Below, piece by piece: positions 1-7,429 of a stretch of 12,029 nucleotides of DNA. Where the stretch lies: positions 1-12,029 of the forward strand of contig JBJXFT010000378.1 in NCBI GenBank assembly GCA_046155725.1, read 5' to 3'. The translations under genes were made by a program, and so were the position numbers. This stretch comes from M3007 sp046155725 (GTDB lineage: Bacteria > Bacteroidota > Bacteroidia > Chitinophagales > Saprospiraceae). The first letter of the stretch is position 1, and every line of letters begins with the position of its first letter. The notes under the pieces are model-generated. The model was not told the origin of the DNA. It made no database searches and saw only the letters and a program-made list of their open reading frames with translations.

Positions 1-1
1 T

Positions 2-2905
2 GGCGACGGTAAAACTGTATTCATTCGCTGTAGCACCAGCGATTTCAGCAAAAGTCAAGCCGCCGTTGGTGCTACGATACCATTGATACGACAGGTTATT
101 GCCCGAAGCGGTAACGGTAAAACTTGCTGTCCCGCCGATCGGAACGGATTGGTTGTCGGGATTGGTTGTGATAGCAATTGGGCCGTTCGCGCAGATCGGG
201 CAATCCGGAATATTGATCGTCGAAAGGCTCGTATAGGCGCCGTTTTGCAGGACGCCATGGTATCCGTTGGCCGTTTTATCCTCAAACGTGCCTGCACCAA
301 CCGAACAGGCGCCACAATCCTGACTGCTAACAGGATAGTAGGCGAGTAAGCCTGCCTCGTTTCCTGCGAGCGTACAGTTCATTTTTTCGTTGATCTCCGC
401 GGTGCTGCGGGCGAGGTTCCAGACACGGATCTCGTCCATGCTGCCGCCGAAATTATGCCCTCCACAGACAATATTCCCGAGGGTGATCTTTGCAGGATTA
501 TCAAAATCCTGACTGGAAAACGCGGTCAGGTCCAAAACGCCATCAACGTAAAAACGCAGGTTTGTGCCGTTGCGGACAATGGCGATATGATGCCAGTTGC
601 CGTCTGCCAAAGTGTTGATTGAACCCGTAACATTCAGATAATTACTGCAAGTGTTCGAAGCAGAAAACTCTGCCCTTAAGCGCCCGTTGTCAATGAAAAA
701 ATTCCAAAAATTATCGCAGTTGCAGATGGCTCGTTTGCCGATGAGCGCACAGTTGTTGTCCGTTGTTTGCGCCCACATTTCAAGGGTAAAATCGCCCGTG
801 CCGAAGTTGCCAAGCGTCGTGTCCTGGATTTCAACCTGATCGTCCGAGCCGTCCAGTTGCAAGGCGTTGGCTTTCACAATCGGCGTCCCATTGGTTTCAA
901 TATTGAAATCAGCATTGGAAACATCGAAAAAAATGTTGTCCGCCGCCTCAATTTTGATCCGGGATTTATTGGAGCAGATTCCGGCGGGCAGGGTGATGGT
1001 TTCCGATCCGTCGTTTGGCGTGTTTGCCGCCAAAACGTGGGTATAGTTGTAGCCCCCATCGAGGGAGAGACTGATTTTTACATTTTGGCAATTGACGTTG
1101 GCGTTGTTTGTATTGGCCACGTCCCAACTGATAATTTGAGTGCTGCCCGCTTGCCAGGTCACACAGGTGTTCGGTTCAGTGACGAGAAAGGGCCCAGCGG
1201 AACCATCCACTTCAAAACTGACTTGCTGGTGCGTCGTACCTCCTGCGCCCGGATGGTTGTCGCGGACGTACATTCGGTATTTGATGTTGCGGGAGTAGGT
1301 TGGGAGGCGTTCGTTTACGCTCGAAGTGTTTGATAAAAGGTCAGGTAGTTGCGGAATGGTACGGCGCGGAGAGCTTGAAGGATTGAATATCCGCGCGATC
1401 GGCACATTGCCGTCATCCGGGGTCGGCGGTGTTTGGATGGAAATATTGGACGCTGTAAAATCAATATTCCGAATGTTGACTTGCTCCCAGGAGTAAGTCA
1501 GATGGTCTCCGTCGACGTCGCTTGCCGTGCCAACGAGTTCAAACGGCGTAGAGGTCGGGATGTAAAAACCGCCCGCAGGCACGCTCGAAGTAGGGACGTG
1601 ATTGCCCGTCTCCAGCGTTTTGTAGCAAGTTTGGGCGTTGATGTGACTGGTCATTTCGATTTGCGAATAGACCCCGAAGTAATGCTCGTCGCCGACGGGC
1701 AGGATGTTGTCCACCCCACAGATGTTGGCATAAGACATGATACTGGTGCCGGAGCCATACTCGTTGGTGCCGAATTGCCCGTTGTTGGATGGCCCACAAC
1801 TGGTCCAGGTATGGTTAGCGTCGAACTGATGCCCAATTTCGTGGGCGGTGACCCTCAGGCTCCAAAATGCACTAAAGTTGTACGCCTTGTAGTCGCCGCA
1901 AATCGTGGGTTTGCCCGCTGCACAACAGGCGCCGGTGACGAAGATTAGGCCCACATCGAACCCATCCTGGCCGATTAGTTGATCCGTAACACTAAGATTT
2001 TCATTGGCAGCTTCGCCGCCGCCTAAAGCCGTGAAAGGGTCGGTGGCACTGCTTACGAAAATGATGTCATCCTCCTTGACGGGCAGCACAAAACGGACGG
2101 ACAAGTCGCGCTCAAATATCGTGTTCAATTGACCTAAAAAGGCGACAAGCGCGGCAAGTGCCTGCGCTTTTGTTGTCCAGCCATAGTTTTCCGAAAGCGC
2201 GCCAGGTATGGTCATGGCCAGTCTGAAAACGCGCAATACGTCGCCTGTTTCGTTCGGGCCAGGCAGTATGTTTTTGTGCGCTTTGTCGGGCGTTACTGTC
2301 GAACCCTCCCACAGGCAGTTGAAGGGTTGTTGCAGCGAGGGGTCATGTTTCCCCCAATAACAGAGATAAATGGAGGCGGAATTTTTCAAGGCTTTACGGA
2401 TATACACCTCCTGCCCAAACTGTTGTGAAGTAAAGAACGCCCCAAACTCATCGGGGCTTACCGACATGCGTCCGCTCGCGAAGGGGTCATCTACACCCTT
2501 CAAAATATAGGTTTTAATCTCCGGGAATTTTGCCGCTAGTTCTGGCTCCATCAAGGGGCTTTCCCAGATTTTAAATTTTTGAAAACTGCCATCTGGAAGC
2601 GGCAAATCAATGATCGTAGTGGCGCTGCGTGTTTCGCTGATCTCTTTTTGGGCAGTTTTGCCGAGGCTTTGCATTGTCGCCACGTCGAGTTGCAGGAGGA
2701 CCCCTTTTTCGAGTTCTGGCAGATCGGGGGTATGCGCTGTTTTTGCCAGGTTTTCACCCAGCGGGGCTGGAGACCAGGGGTTTGTTTGGGCTTGCAAATT
2801 CCCTGTAAAAAATAAGGCGGCGAAGAATAGCGCGATTTTGAAGGCTGAATTTTTTTGGAAAAACGCAATGAGGCGCAAACAGGGAGGCAGGTGGATAACT
2901 TTCAT
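2..2905 (-). CDS. Secreted reprolysin-like zinc metalloprotease with LamG and Ig-like modules (3' end outside window)
   Basis: The frame is open from the ATG at 2905 to the left edge (968 residues seen, no stop), so the C-terminus is missing. Residues 1-39 look like a long signal peptide: hydrophobic core near 22-34, likely cleavage after LQA. After a propeptide-like region, the catalytic domain spans about 220-460. It has the metzincin zinc site HEIGHQFDANH at 355-365 (H355, H359, H365 as ligands, E356 catalytic) and a Met-turn SIMSYA around M390. A beta-sandwich module of the kind common in Bacteroidota metalloproteases (around 575-667, with SWDVANTNN and KISLSLDGGYNYT) follows. Next come a LamG/concanavalin-like domain at about 683-835 (FTLEMWAQ, GNWHHIAIVRNG, GGSMDEIRVWN) and an Ig-like module from about 907 (GGTASFTVTASG, LSYQWYRSTNGG). 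Such proteins often use type IX secretion, whose sorting domain would lie in the unseen part. Substrate unknown. The metzincin Gly of HExxHxxGxxH is Asp here (D362). Confidence 0.9.
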   Translation of the reverse strand, partial: MKVIHLPPCLRLIAFFQKNSAFKIALFFAALFFTGNLQAQTNPWSPAPLGENLAKTAHTPDLPELEKGVLLQLDVATMQSLGKTAQKEISETRSATTIIDLPLPDGSFQKFKIWESPLMEPELAAKFPEIKTYILKGVDDPFASGRMSVSPDEFGAFFTSQQFGQEVYIRKALKNSASIYLCYWGKHDPSLQQPFNCLWEGSTVTPDKAHKNILPGPNETGDVLRVFRLAMTIPGALSENYGWTTKAQALAALVAFLGQLNTIFERDLSVRFVLPVKEDDIIFVSSATDPFTALGGGEAANENLSVTDQLIGQDGFDVGLIFVTGACCAAGKPTICGDYKAYNFSAFWSLRVTAHEIGHQFDANHTWTSCGPSNNGQFGTNEYGSGTSIMSYANICGVDNILPVGDEHYFGVYSQIEMTSHINAQTCYKTLETGNHVPTSSVPAGGFYIPTSTPFELVGTASDVDGDHLTYSWEQVNIRNIDFTASNISIQTPPTPDDGNVPIARIFNPSSSPRRTIPQLPDLLSNTSSVNERLPTYSRNIKYRMYVRDNHPGAGGTTHQQVSFEVDGSAGPFLVTEPNTCVTWQAGSTQIISWDVANTNNANVNCQNVKISLSLDGGYNYTHVLAANTPNDGSETITLPAGICSNKSRIKIEAADNIFFDVSNADFNIETNGTPIVKANALQLDGSDDQVEIQDTTLGNFGTGDFTLEMWAQTTDNNCALIGKRAICNCDNFWNFFIDNGRLRAEFSASNTCSNYLNVTGSINTLADGNWHHIAIVRNGTNLRFYVDGVLDLTAFSSQDFDNPAKITLGNIVCGGHNFGGSMDEIRVWNLARSTAEINEKMNCTLAGNEAGLLAYYPVSSQDCGACSVGAGTFEDKTANGYHGVLQNGAYTSLSTINIPDCPICANGPIAITTNPDNQSVPIGGTASFTVTASGNNLSYQWYRSTNGGLTFAEIAGATANEYSFTVA

Positions 2906-2940
2906 GTAGCAGGAAAAAGTGGATGATGGCTGGTTTCTAT

Positions 2941-2948
2941 CAAACGTA
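2941..2948 (-). promoter_or_regulatory. Bacteroidota -7 promoter element for the metalloprotease
   Basis: Read on the minus strand this is TACGTTTG, an exact match to the Bacteroidota sigma-factor -7 consensus TAnnTTTG. It lies 35 bases upstream of the metalloprotease ATG, giving a 5' leader of roughly 30 bases. I see no TTTG/TTG -33 box at the usual spacing, so the call rests on the -7 box alone. Confidence 0.5.
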
Positions 2949-2983
2949 CTATAATGTCGAACGGACCGACTCGCAGGGTTTAA

Positions 2984-2998
2984 AAACCTACAAGGTTT
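2984..2998. repeat. Short inverted repeat in the divergent promoter region
   Basis: AAACCT-ACA-AGGTTT forms a perfect 6-base stem with a 3-base loop in the middle of the 155-base gap between the divergent protease and mannosidase genes. It could be a binding site for a regulator shared by both genes or a dispersed small palindrome. Nothing in the window decides between these, and a stem this short can occur by chance. Confidence 0.3.
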
Positions 2999-3060
2999 CA
3001 GTTCCGGCGCGAATCTCCGAATTTTTTAAATCTAACAACCCTTCTCTCTATTTTCGCCGC

Positions 3061-5589
3061 ATGAACAGATTTTTTGCAATCGCCCTCCTCCTCTCGCCCA
3101 TGTCCACCGAAGCACAAACCAACTACGCCCCCCTCCGTCAGCCCCTTGCCACCGGCCAATGGGAATTCCGGCAAGCCAACACGCCCGCTTGGAAACCCGT
3201 GAAAATCCCCGTGAGCGCGCACACCGCGCTTTTGCAGAATGGTATGATTGAAGACCCGTTCTGGCGCGACAACGAGGAAAAACTCCAATGGATAGAAAAG
3301 GAAGATTGGGAATTCCAGACCACCTTCGACGTGAGCGCCGAGGTGCTGGCAAAAAAGCACGTCGAACTGATTTTCAAAGGCCTGGACACCTACGCGCAGG
3401 TTTTCCTGAACGACTCGCTGCTGCTCGAAGCCGACAATATGTTCCGCGATTGGCAGGTGGAGGCCAAGCGTTTCTTGAAGCCAACGGGCAATAAACTCCA
3501 CATCTATTTTGAAAGCCCCTTGAAAAAAACCGACGAGGCCTGGAAAACCCTCGGCTACGAACTCCCCGGCGGCCAGCGCACCATGACGCGCAAAGCGCAA
3601 TTCCATTACGGCTGGGATTGGGGGCCACGGTTCGTGGGCAGCGGCATCCTCCACAAGCCCGAACTGCGGGCTTGGGACGACATGGTTTTTGAAAACGTGT
3701 TCGTGACCACCCACAGCATCACGCCCGAAAAAGCCCGCATGGTGGCGCTCTTTCGCTATCGTTCGGACCTGAAATTCCCCGTCACCGTCTTTTTCAAAGA
3801 AGGCAAGCGCAAATCCGTGGAAGAGCGCGTGCTGTGGCCCGGCACGCACACCGATTCCGTGACCTACGATGTCGAAAACCCCCGGCTTTGGTGGTGCGCC
3901 GGAATGGGCGAGCACCCGCTCTACGATTTTACCATCGAGGTGAAAAAAGGCTTTCAGACCATTGAAAAACAAGACGTGCGGATGGGCATCCGCACCGTGG
4001 AGCTGGTGACGGAAAAGGACGAAAAAGGCGAATCGTTCTATTTCAAACTGAACGGCAAGCCAGTGTTCGCCAAAGGCGCGAACTACATCCCGCAGGATAT
4101 TTTTCAAGACCGCGTGGACCCCGCCCGCACCAAAAAATTGCTCGACGACGTAGTGGCCGCCAACATGAATATGCTCCGGGTGTGGGGCGGCGGCATCTAT
4201 GAGGACGAGACGTTTTACCAACTCTGCGACGCGCGCGGCATCCTCGTCTGGCAAGATTTTATGTACGCCTGCGCCCTTTATCCAGGCAATGGCCGCTTCC
4301 TGAAAACGGCGGCTTTCGAGGCGCTCGAACAAATCGAACGGCTGCGCCAACACCCCTGCATCGCCCTCTGGTGCGGCAACAATGAGAACAACGAAGCCTG
4401 GCACAACTGGGGCTGGCAGATGCAGTTCAACGAAGCGCAGCGCACCCAACTTTGGCGCGAATACCAATTGCTGTTCAACGATTTGCTGCGCACTTATGTG
4501 GAGAACAACGCGGGCGGCGTGCCCTACTGGGAAAGCTCGCCAAGGTACGGGCGACGCAATCCAAATTCGTTGACCGAAGGCGACTCACATTACTGGGGAG
4601 TATGGATTGACGAAGAACCCATTGAAATCTACAACAAACGAGTGCCTCGGTTCATGAGCGAATATGGCTTCCAAAGTTTCCCCGACTGGCGAACTATTCA
4701 ATCTTACACCGAGCCAAGCGACCGCCAATTGGATTCCAAGGTCATGCTCACGCACCAAAAATTCCCACGAGGCAATGCCCTCATGGCCGAATACATGAAG
4801 CGCGACTACCGCTTGCCCCAAAAATTTGAGGATTTCGTGTACGTCAGCCAAGTAGTACAAGCGGACGCAATCCGCACCGGCATAGAGGCCCACCGCCGCA
4901 ACAAGCCTTACTGCATGGGCACGCTCTACTGGCAACTGAACGACGTGTGGCCAGTGGCATCGTGGAGTAGCATTGACTATTATGGCCGTTGGAAAGCCCT
5001 GCACTACTACGCCCGCGAGGCGTTCAAGCCCGTGGCGGCGCTGCCGATTTTGGAGGGCGATGTGCTGAAAATCTACGGGGTGAACGACCAAGCGGATAGC
5101 GTGAAGGTGACGCTCAATGTACGCGCCTATACTTTCGAGGGGGCGAAACTGCTTGAATTCACACTGCCTGAGTTGCTGGTTTCGCCCGATTCGAGCAAAG
5201 TGCTGTGGGAGAGTCCACTCAAAACAATCCTCGACGGCAAAAAGCCCGAAAACTGTGTGGTGGTAATTGAACTGACAGATGGGGATATTTTGATTTGGAG
5301 CCGCAGGCTTTTTTACGCCGTGCCGCCTCGCAAAATGAACTTGCCCAACCCGGGCCTTAAAATTACAGCAGTAGAAAAAGTAGAGGGGGGATACATGCTC
5401 TCCCTGCAAACAGATGGCAAGCTCGCCAAAAACGTACACCTGCAAACAGACGAAGAGGGCTTCTTTACTGACAACTATTTTGATCTGCTGCCCGGGGAGC
5501 GTCAAGAAATCTACTTCAAAACCGACCGTACAATCGCCGACCCGAAAAAGGCTTTCCGGGTGAAGAGTTTGGTGGATGCGATGGAATGA
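3061..5589 (+). CDS. Secreted family GH2 beta-mannosidase-like glycoside hydrolase
   Basis: Encodes 842 residues, a normal length for GH2 beta-mannosidases, which release beta-linked mannose from the non-reducing ends of mannan or N-glycan fragments. I chose the ATG at 3061 because it begins a clean signal peptide (MNRFFAIALLLSPMSTEA, cleavage before QTN). An in-frame ATG at 2923 would put 46 unrelated residues in front of it. The order of parts is family-typical: N-terminal sugar-binding jelly roll (WEFQTTFDV, HYGWDWGPRF), Ig-like domain, TIM barrel, C-terminal beta domains. Catalytic residues by family pattern are the acid/base E442 in WCGNNENNEAW and the nucleophile E534 in FMSEYGFQSFP, 92 residues apart as expected. 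MLRVWGGGIYED and YWQLNDVWPVASW are further family signatures. The product would be periplasmic or exported. Beta-mannosidase fits better than beta-galactosidase or exo-glucosaminidase because of the NNENN and WQLNDVWP motifs. No other polysaccharide-locus genes (SusC/D) are visible. Confidence 0.9.
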   Translation: MNRFFAIALLLSPMSTEAQTNYAPLRQPLATGQWEFRQANTPAWKPVKIPVSAHTALLQNGMIEDPFWRDNEEKLQWIEKEDWEFQTTFDVSAEVLAKKHVELIFKGLDTYAQVFLNDSLLLEADNMFRDWQVEAKRFLKPTGNKLHIYFESPLKKTDEAWKTLGYELPGGQRTMTRKAQFHYGWDWGPRFVGSGILHKPELRAWDDMVFENVFVTTHSITPEKARMVALFRYRSDLKFPVTVFFKEGKRKSVEERVLWPGTHTDSVTYDVENPRLWWCAGMGEHPLYDFTIEVKKGFQTIEKQDVRMGIRTVELVTEKDEKGESFYFKLNGKPVFAKGANYIPQDIFQDRVDPARTKKLLDDVVAANMNMLRVWGGGIYEDETFYQLCDARGILVWQDFMYACALYPGNGRFLKTAAFEALEQIERLRQHPCIALWCGNNENNEAWHNWGWQMQFNEAQRTQLWREYQLLFNDLLRTYVENNAGGVPYWESSPRYGRRNPNSLTEGDSHYWGVWIDEEPIEIYNKRVPRFMSEYGFQSFPDWRTIQSYTEPSDRQLDSKVMLTHQKFPRGNALMAEYMKRDYRLPQKFEDFVYVSQVVQADAIRTGIEAHRRNKPYCMGTLYWQLNDVWPVASWSSIDYYGRWKALHYYAREAFKPVAALPILEGDVLKIYGVNDQADSVKVTLNVRAYTFEGAKLLEFTLPELLVSPDSSKVLWESPLKTILDGKKPENCVVVIELTDGDILIWSRRLFYAVPPRKMNLPNPGLKITAVEKVEGGYMLSLQTDGKLAKNVHLQTDEEGFFTDNYFDLLPGERQEIYFKTDRTIADPKKAFRVKSLVDAME

Positions 5590-5609
5590 GGGGCAGTGGC
5601 ACATTTTCC

Positions 5610-5617
5610 TACCTTTG
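5610..5617 (+). promoter_or_regulatory. Bacteroidota -7 promoter element for the ATPase/small-protein unit
   Basis: TACCTTTG matches TAnnTTTG exactly and ends 18 bases before the ATPase ATG at 5636, implying a very short leader. It lies in the 46-base gap after the mannosidase stop, suggesting that the ATPase unit is transcribed independently. No clear TTTG box is present 19-21 bases upstream. Confidence 0.55.
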
Positions 5618-5635
5618 CCAAAACTTGATTATCTG

Positions 5636-6796
5636 ATGGCAAAAGAAACGCTCACGGTTAAAAACTTCGGCCCCATCCGGGAGGCGCACCTTGACTTGCA
5701 AAAGGTGACGGTGCTCATTGGCGAGCAGGCGAGCGGGAAGAGTGTGCTGGCGAAGTTGGTAGCGATATTTAGTGATATTTTGTTGGAAGCAAGACCATTG
5801 AAGAACGTAGCCTGGGAGTTTTACAATTTGGAAAACTTTATCAGTAACGAGTCAAAAGTTGAGTTTAAGGGAGAACATTTTCAGCAGACATTTGAAGGAG
5901 AAATACATAAGGAAATGTGTGCCGAAGATCTGGCGAAGTATTTTGAACAGTATGAAAAAAAACGAGAGCAATGGGAGAACGATTTGTTCGATTCACAAAT
6001 AAAATCCAATAGAACTGCTGAAGAGCGAAATCGATCCCGTGCCAACAGAGAGGAAATGAGCATTCAAAGGAAGTATCTCTCGAACATAGGCGGCATACCC
6101 AAGTATATCCCTGCTGAAAGACCCTTGGTTTCGGTCTTGGCAAAATCCATTTTTCAACTTATTGATAATGATATAAAGATCCCTCGATTCCTTACTGACT
6201 TTGCCGCCGAATTTGAAATAGCAAGAGAAGGAAAGCCTGAATTCAAAATCCCATTCCTGAGAACATCTTATTCGTTTAAAGGAGGGAAAGACAAAGTTCT
6301 ACTGAGTAAAAATCAAGAAATAGAATTGTCAGAAAGTGCCACAGGATTCCAAACAGCCATCCCGATGGCACTCGTGATTGAGCACCTCCAAGAGAAGGGC
6401 AAGTACCTCTTCATCATCGAAGAACCCGAACTTAACCTATACCCCAGCACCCAAAAACGCCTCGTCGAGTATATAGTCGAAAAATGCACCAAGGGCGACA
6501 ACCGCCTTATCATCACTACGCACAGCCCGTATATCCTGACGGCCCTCAACAACTGTATCGAGGCCAGCAACGCGCTGAAAGCCAACCCCGATGCCAAAGC
6601 CGAGGTGGATGCCCTCGTGCCGCCAGCCAGCCAGATTGATTTTGCAGACGTGTCCGCCTATTTCGTGGCCGATGGTACGGCTCGCTCTATCATGAATGAG
6701 GAGTACCAAATCATCGATGCGAACGCTCTTGACGACATTTCGGACGAACTCAGCCAAGTCCACAACAGTCTGACCGACATCAAATATCAACTCTAA
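5636..6796 (+). CDS. OLD/ABC-like AAA family ATPase (AAA_15/AAA_21 type)
   Basis: A 386-residue P-loop ATPase with the ABC/SMC-like layout of the OLD and AAA_15/21 families. It begins TVKNFGPIREAHLDL and has the Walker A motif GEQASGKS at 29-36. A central insert at about 60-220 contains a charged coiled-coil-like stretch near 95-140. An ABC-signature-like SESATGFQ lies at about 232-239, Walker B LFIIEEPELNLYP with E262/E263, and the H-loop H296 in TTHSPY. No Toprim domain follows the ATPase core, unlike full OLD nucleases, so any nuclease activity would have to come from a partner. The start at 5636 (MAKETLTVKNFG) is preferred over an in-frame ATG at 5576, which would overlap the mannosidase gene and lie upstream of the -7 box. 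The small gene at 6810 follows after 13 bases, implying co-transcription. The central third is clearly more AT-rich than the 3' end. Such ATPases commonly act in phage defence, but this assignment is inference. Confidence 0.85.
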   Translation: MAKETLTVKNFGPIREAHLDLQKVTVLIGEQASGKSVLAKLVAIFSDILLEARPLKNVAWEFYNLENFISNESKVEFKGEHFQQTFEGEIHKEMCAEDLAKYFEQYEKKREQWENDLFDSQIKSNRTAEERNRSRANREEMSIQRKYLSNIGGIPKYIPAERPLVSVLAKSIFQLIDNDIKIPRFLTDFAAEFEIAREGKPEFKIPFLRTSYSFKGGKDKVLLSKNQEIELSESATGFQTAIPMALVIEHLQEKGKYLFIIEEPELNLYPSTQKRLVEYIVEKCTKGDNRLIITTHSPYILTALNNCIEASNALKANPDAKAEVDALVPPASQIDFADVSAYFVADGTARSIMNEEYQIIDANALDDISDELSQVHNSLTDIKYQL

Positions 6797-6809
6797 GACT
6801 GAGATCCCC

Positions 6810-7274
6810 ATGTGCTGCGAAAAACTCTGCACCGCCTTTGGCGCACCCGAAAAGTGCTTCGACCACCTGCTTTCTTGCGAGGAAAACGGGCGAAAATTCA
6901 GCATCCAACTTCCTAAAAAATCCGCCGAAACCTTTTGTCGGGTAAAGGTGTACGGCTGCGTGATTCCCAAAGATTCGTCGCAAGAACGTTGCGATTTTAT
7001 GTTCTGCCGATGCAGCAATGAGGAATTGTATTTCACGGAATTGAAGGGGACGGATGTTCAAAAAGCCTTTTCTCAAATCAAATCCACCATTGACTTCGCC
7101 CGCCCCAAATTGAAATTCAAGCCTGAACAGGTCTCTGGATTTATCATCGTTAGCCGTTGTCCATTGAGCAGCGCAGCCATTCAAAAAATGCGGAACGAGT
7201 TCAAGAAAAAGAAATACGGACAAGTGCTGGAGGTGCATACGAGGGAATGGATGCATAAAGTCGAGCTAAAATGA
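6810..7274 (+). CDS. Small cysteine-rich protein, candidate PD-(D/E)XK-like nuclease partner of the ATPase
   Basis: A 154-residue protein that I do not recognise as a named family. Directly visible: about eleven cysteines, ten of them in the first 68 residues (C2, C3, C7, C16, C23, C43, C50, C61, C66, C68), no signal peptide and no membrane segment. Residues 61-90 read CDFMF, then LYFTELKG, then QKAFSQI, giving D62, E77-x-K79 and Q89. This spacing, an acidic residue about 15 positions ahead of an E-x-K on a beta-strand followed by a helix with Gln, is what the PD-(D/E)XK nuclease core looks like (RecB/Holliday-resolvase/restriction-like folds). The C-terminal half (SGFIIVSRCPL, then a Lys-rich helix) fits the remaining strands. 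It starts 13 bases after the ATPase stop and is probably its functional partner. Alternatives are a non-catalytic adaptor or a zinc-binding protein. Coding status is well supported by its length and operon position; the nuclease reading is tentative. Confidence 0.7.
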   Translation: MCCEKLCTAFGAPEKCFDHLLSCEENGRKFSIQLPKKSAETFCRVKVYGCVIPKDSSQERCDFMFCRCSNEELYFTELKGTDVQKAFSQIKSTIDFARPKLKFKPEQVSGFIIVSRCPLSSAAIQKMRNEFKKKKYGQVLEVHTREWMHKVELK

Positions 7275-7341
7275 TTCTACCTCGTTGTGCAAAACCAATT
7301 GCCTCGAACATCGTTTCCTTTACGCTCCAATTCAGCGTGAC

Positions 7342-7372
7342 TTTGCTCATCCAATGAACACACCGTAGTTTG
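7342..7372 (+). promoter_or_regulatory. Possible Bacteroidota promoter for the AsmA-like gene
   Basis: TTTG at 7342-7345 is followed after 20 bases by TAGTTTG at 7366-7372. The spacing is that of Bacteroidota -33/-7 promoters, but the -7 box is one base shorter than TAnnTTTG. Transcription would begin roughly 50 bases before the ATG at 7430. The rest of the 155-base gap (7275-7429) shows nothing else I can name. Confidence 0.3.
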
Positions 7373-7429
7373 AATTTTCAAACACGAAGGAACGCTAAGA
7401 ACCTGCCCTCACCAATTCACAGCACTACC

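Noticed and set aside
767..1948. Plus-strand open frames at 767-1333 and 1433-1948
   Set aside because: They lie opposite the continuous protease frame, which carries LamG, beta-sandwich and zinc-site motifs in one uninterrupted reading frame; the plus-strand translations show no family features.
2923..3060. N-terminal extension of the mannosidase from the ATG at 2923
   Set aside because: It would place 46 residues ahead of a clear signal peptide starting at 3061 and would contain the divergent promoter box and the palindrome.
2998..4467. Long (489-codon) minus-strand open frame opposite the mannosidase gene
   Set aside because: It is antisense to an intact GH2 gene with all catalytic motifs, and its translation (runs of FFxGA, HVHVGGHYV-like text) is low-quality and typical of an antisense shadow from GC-biased third positions.
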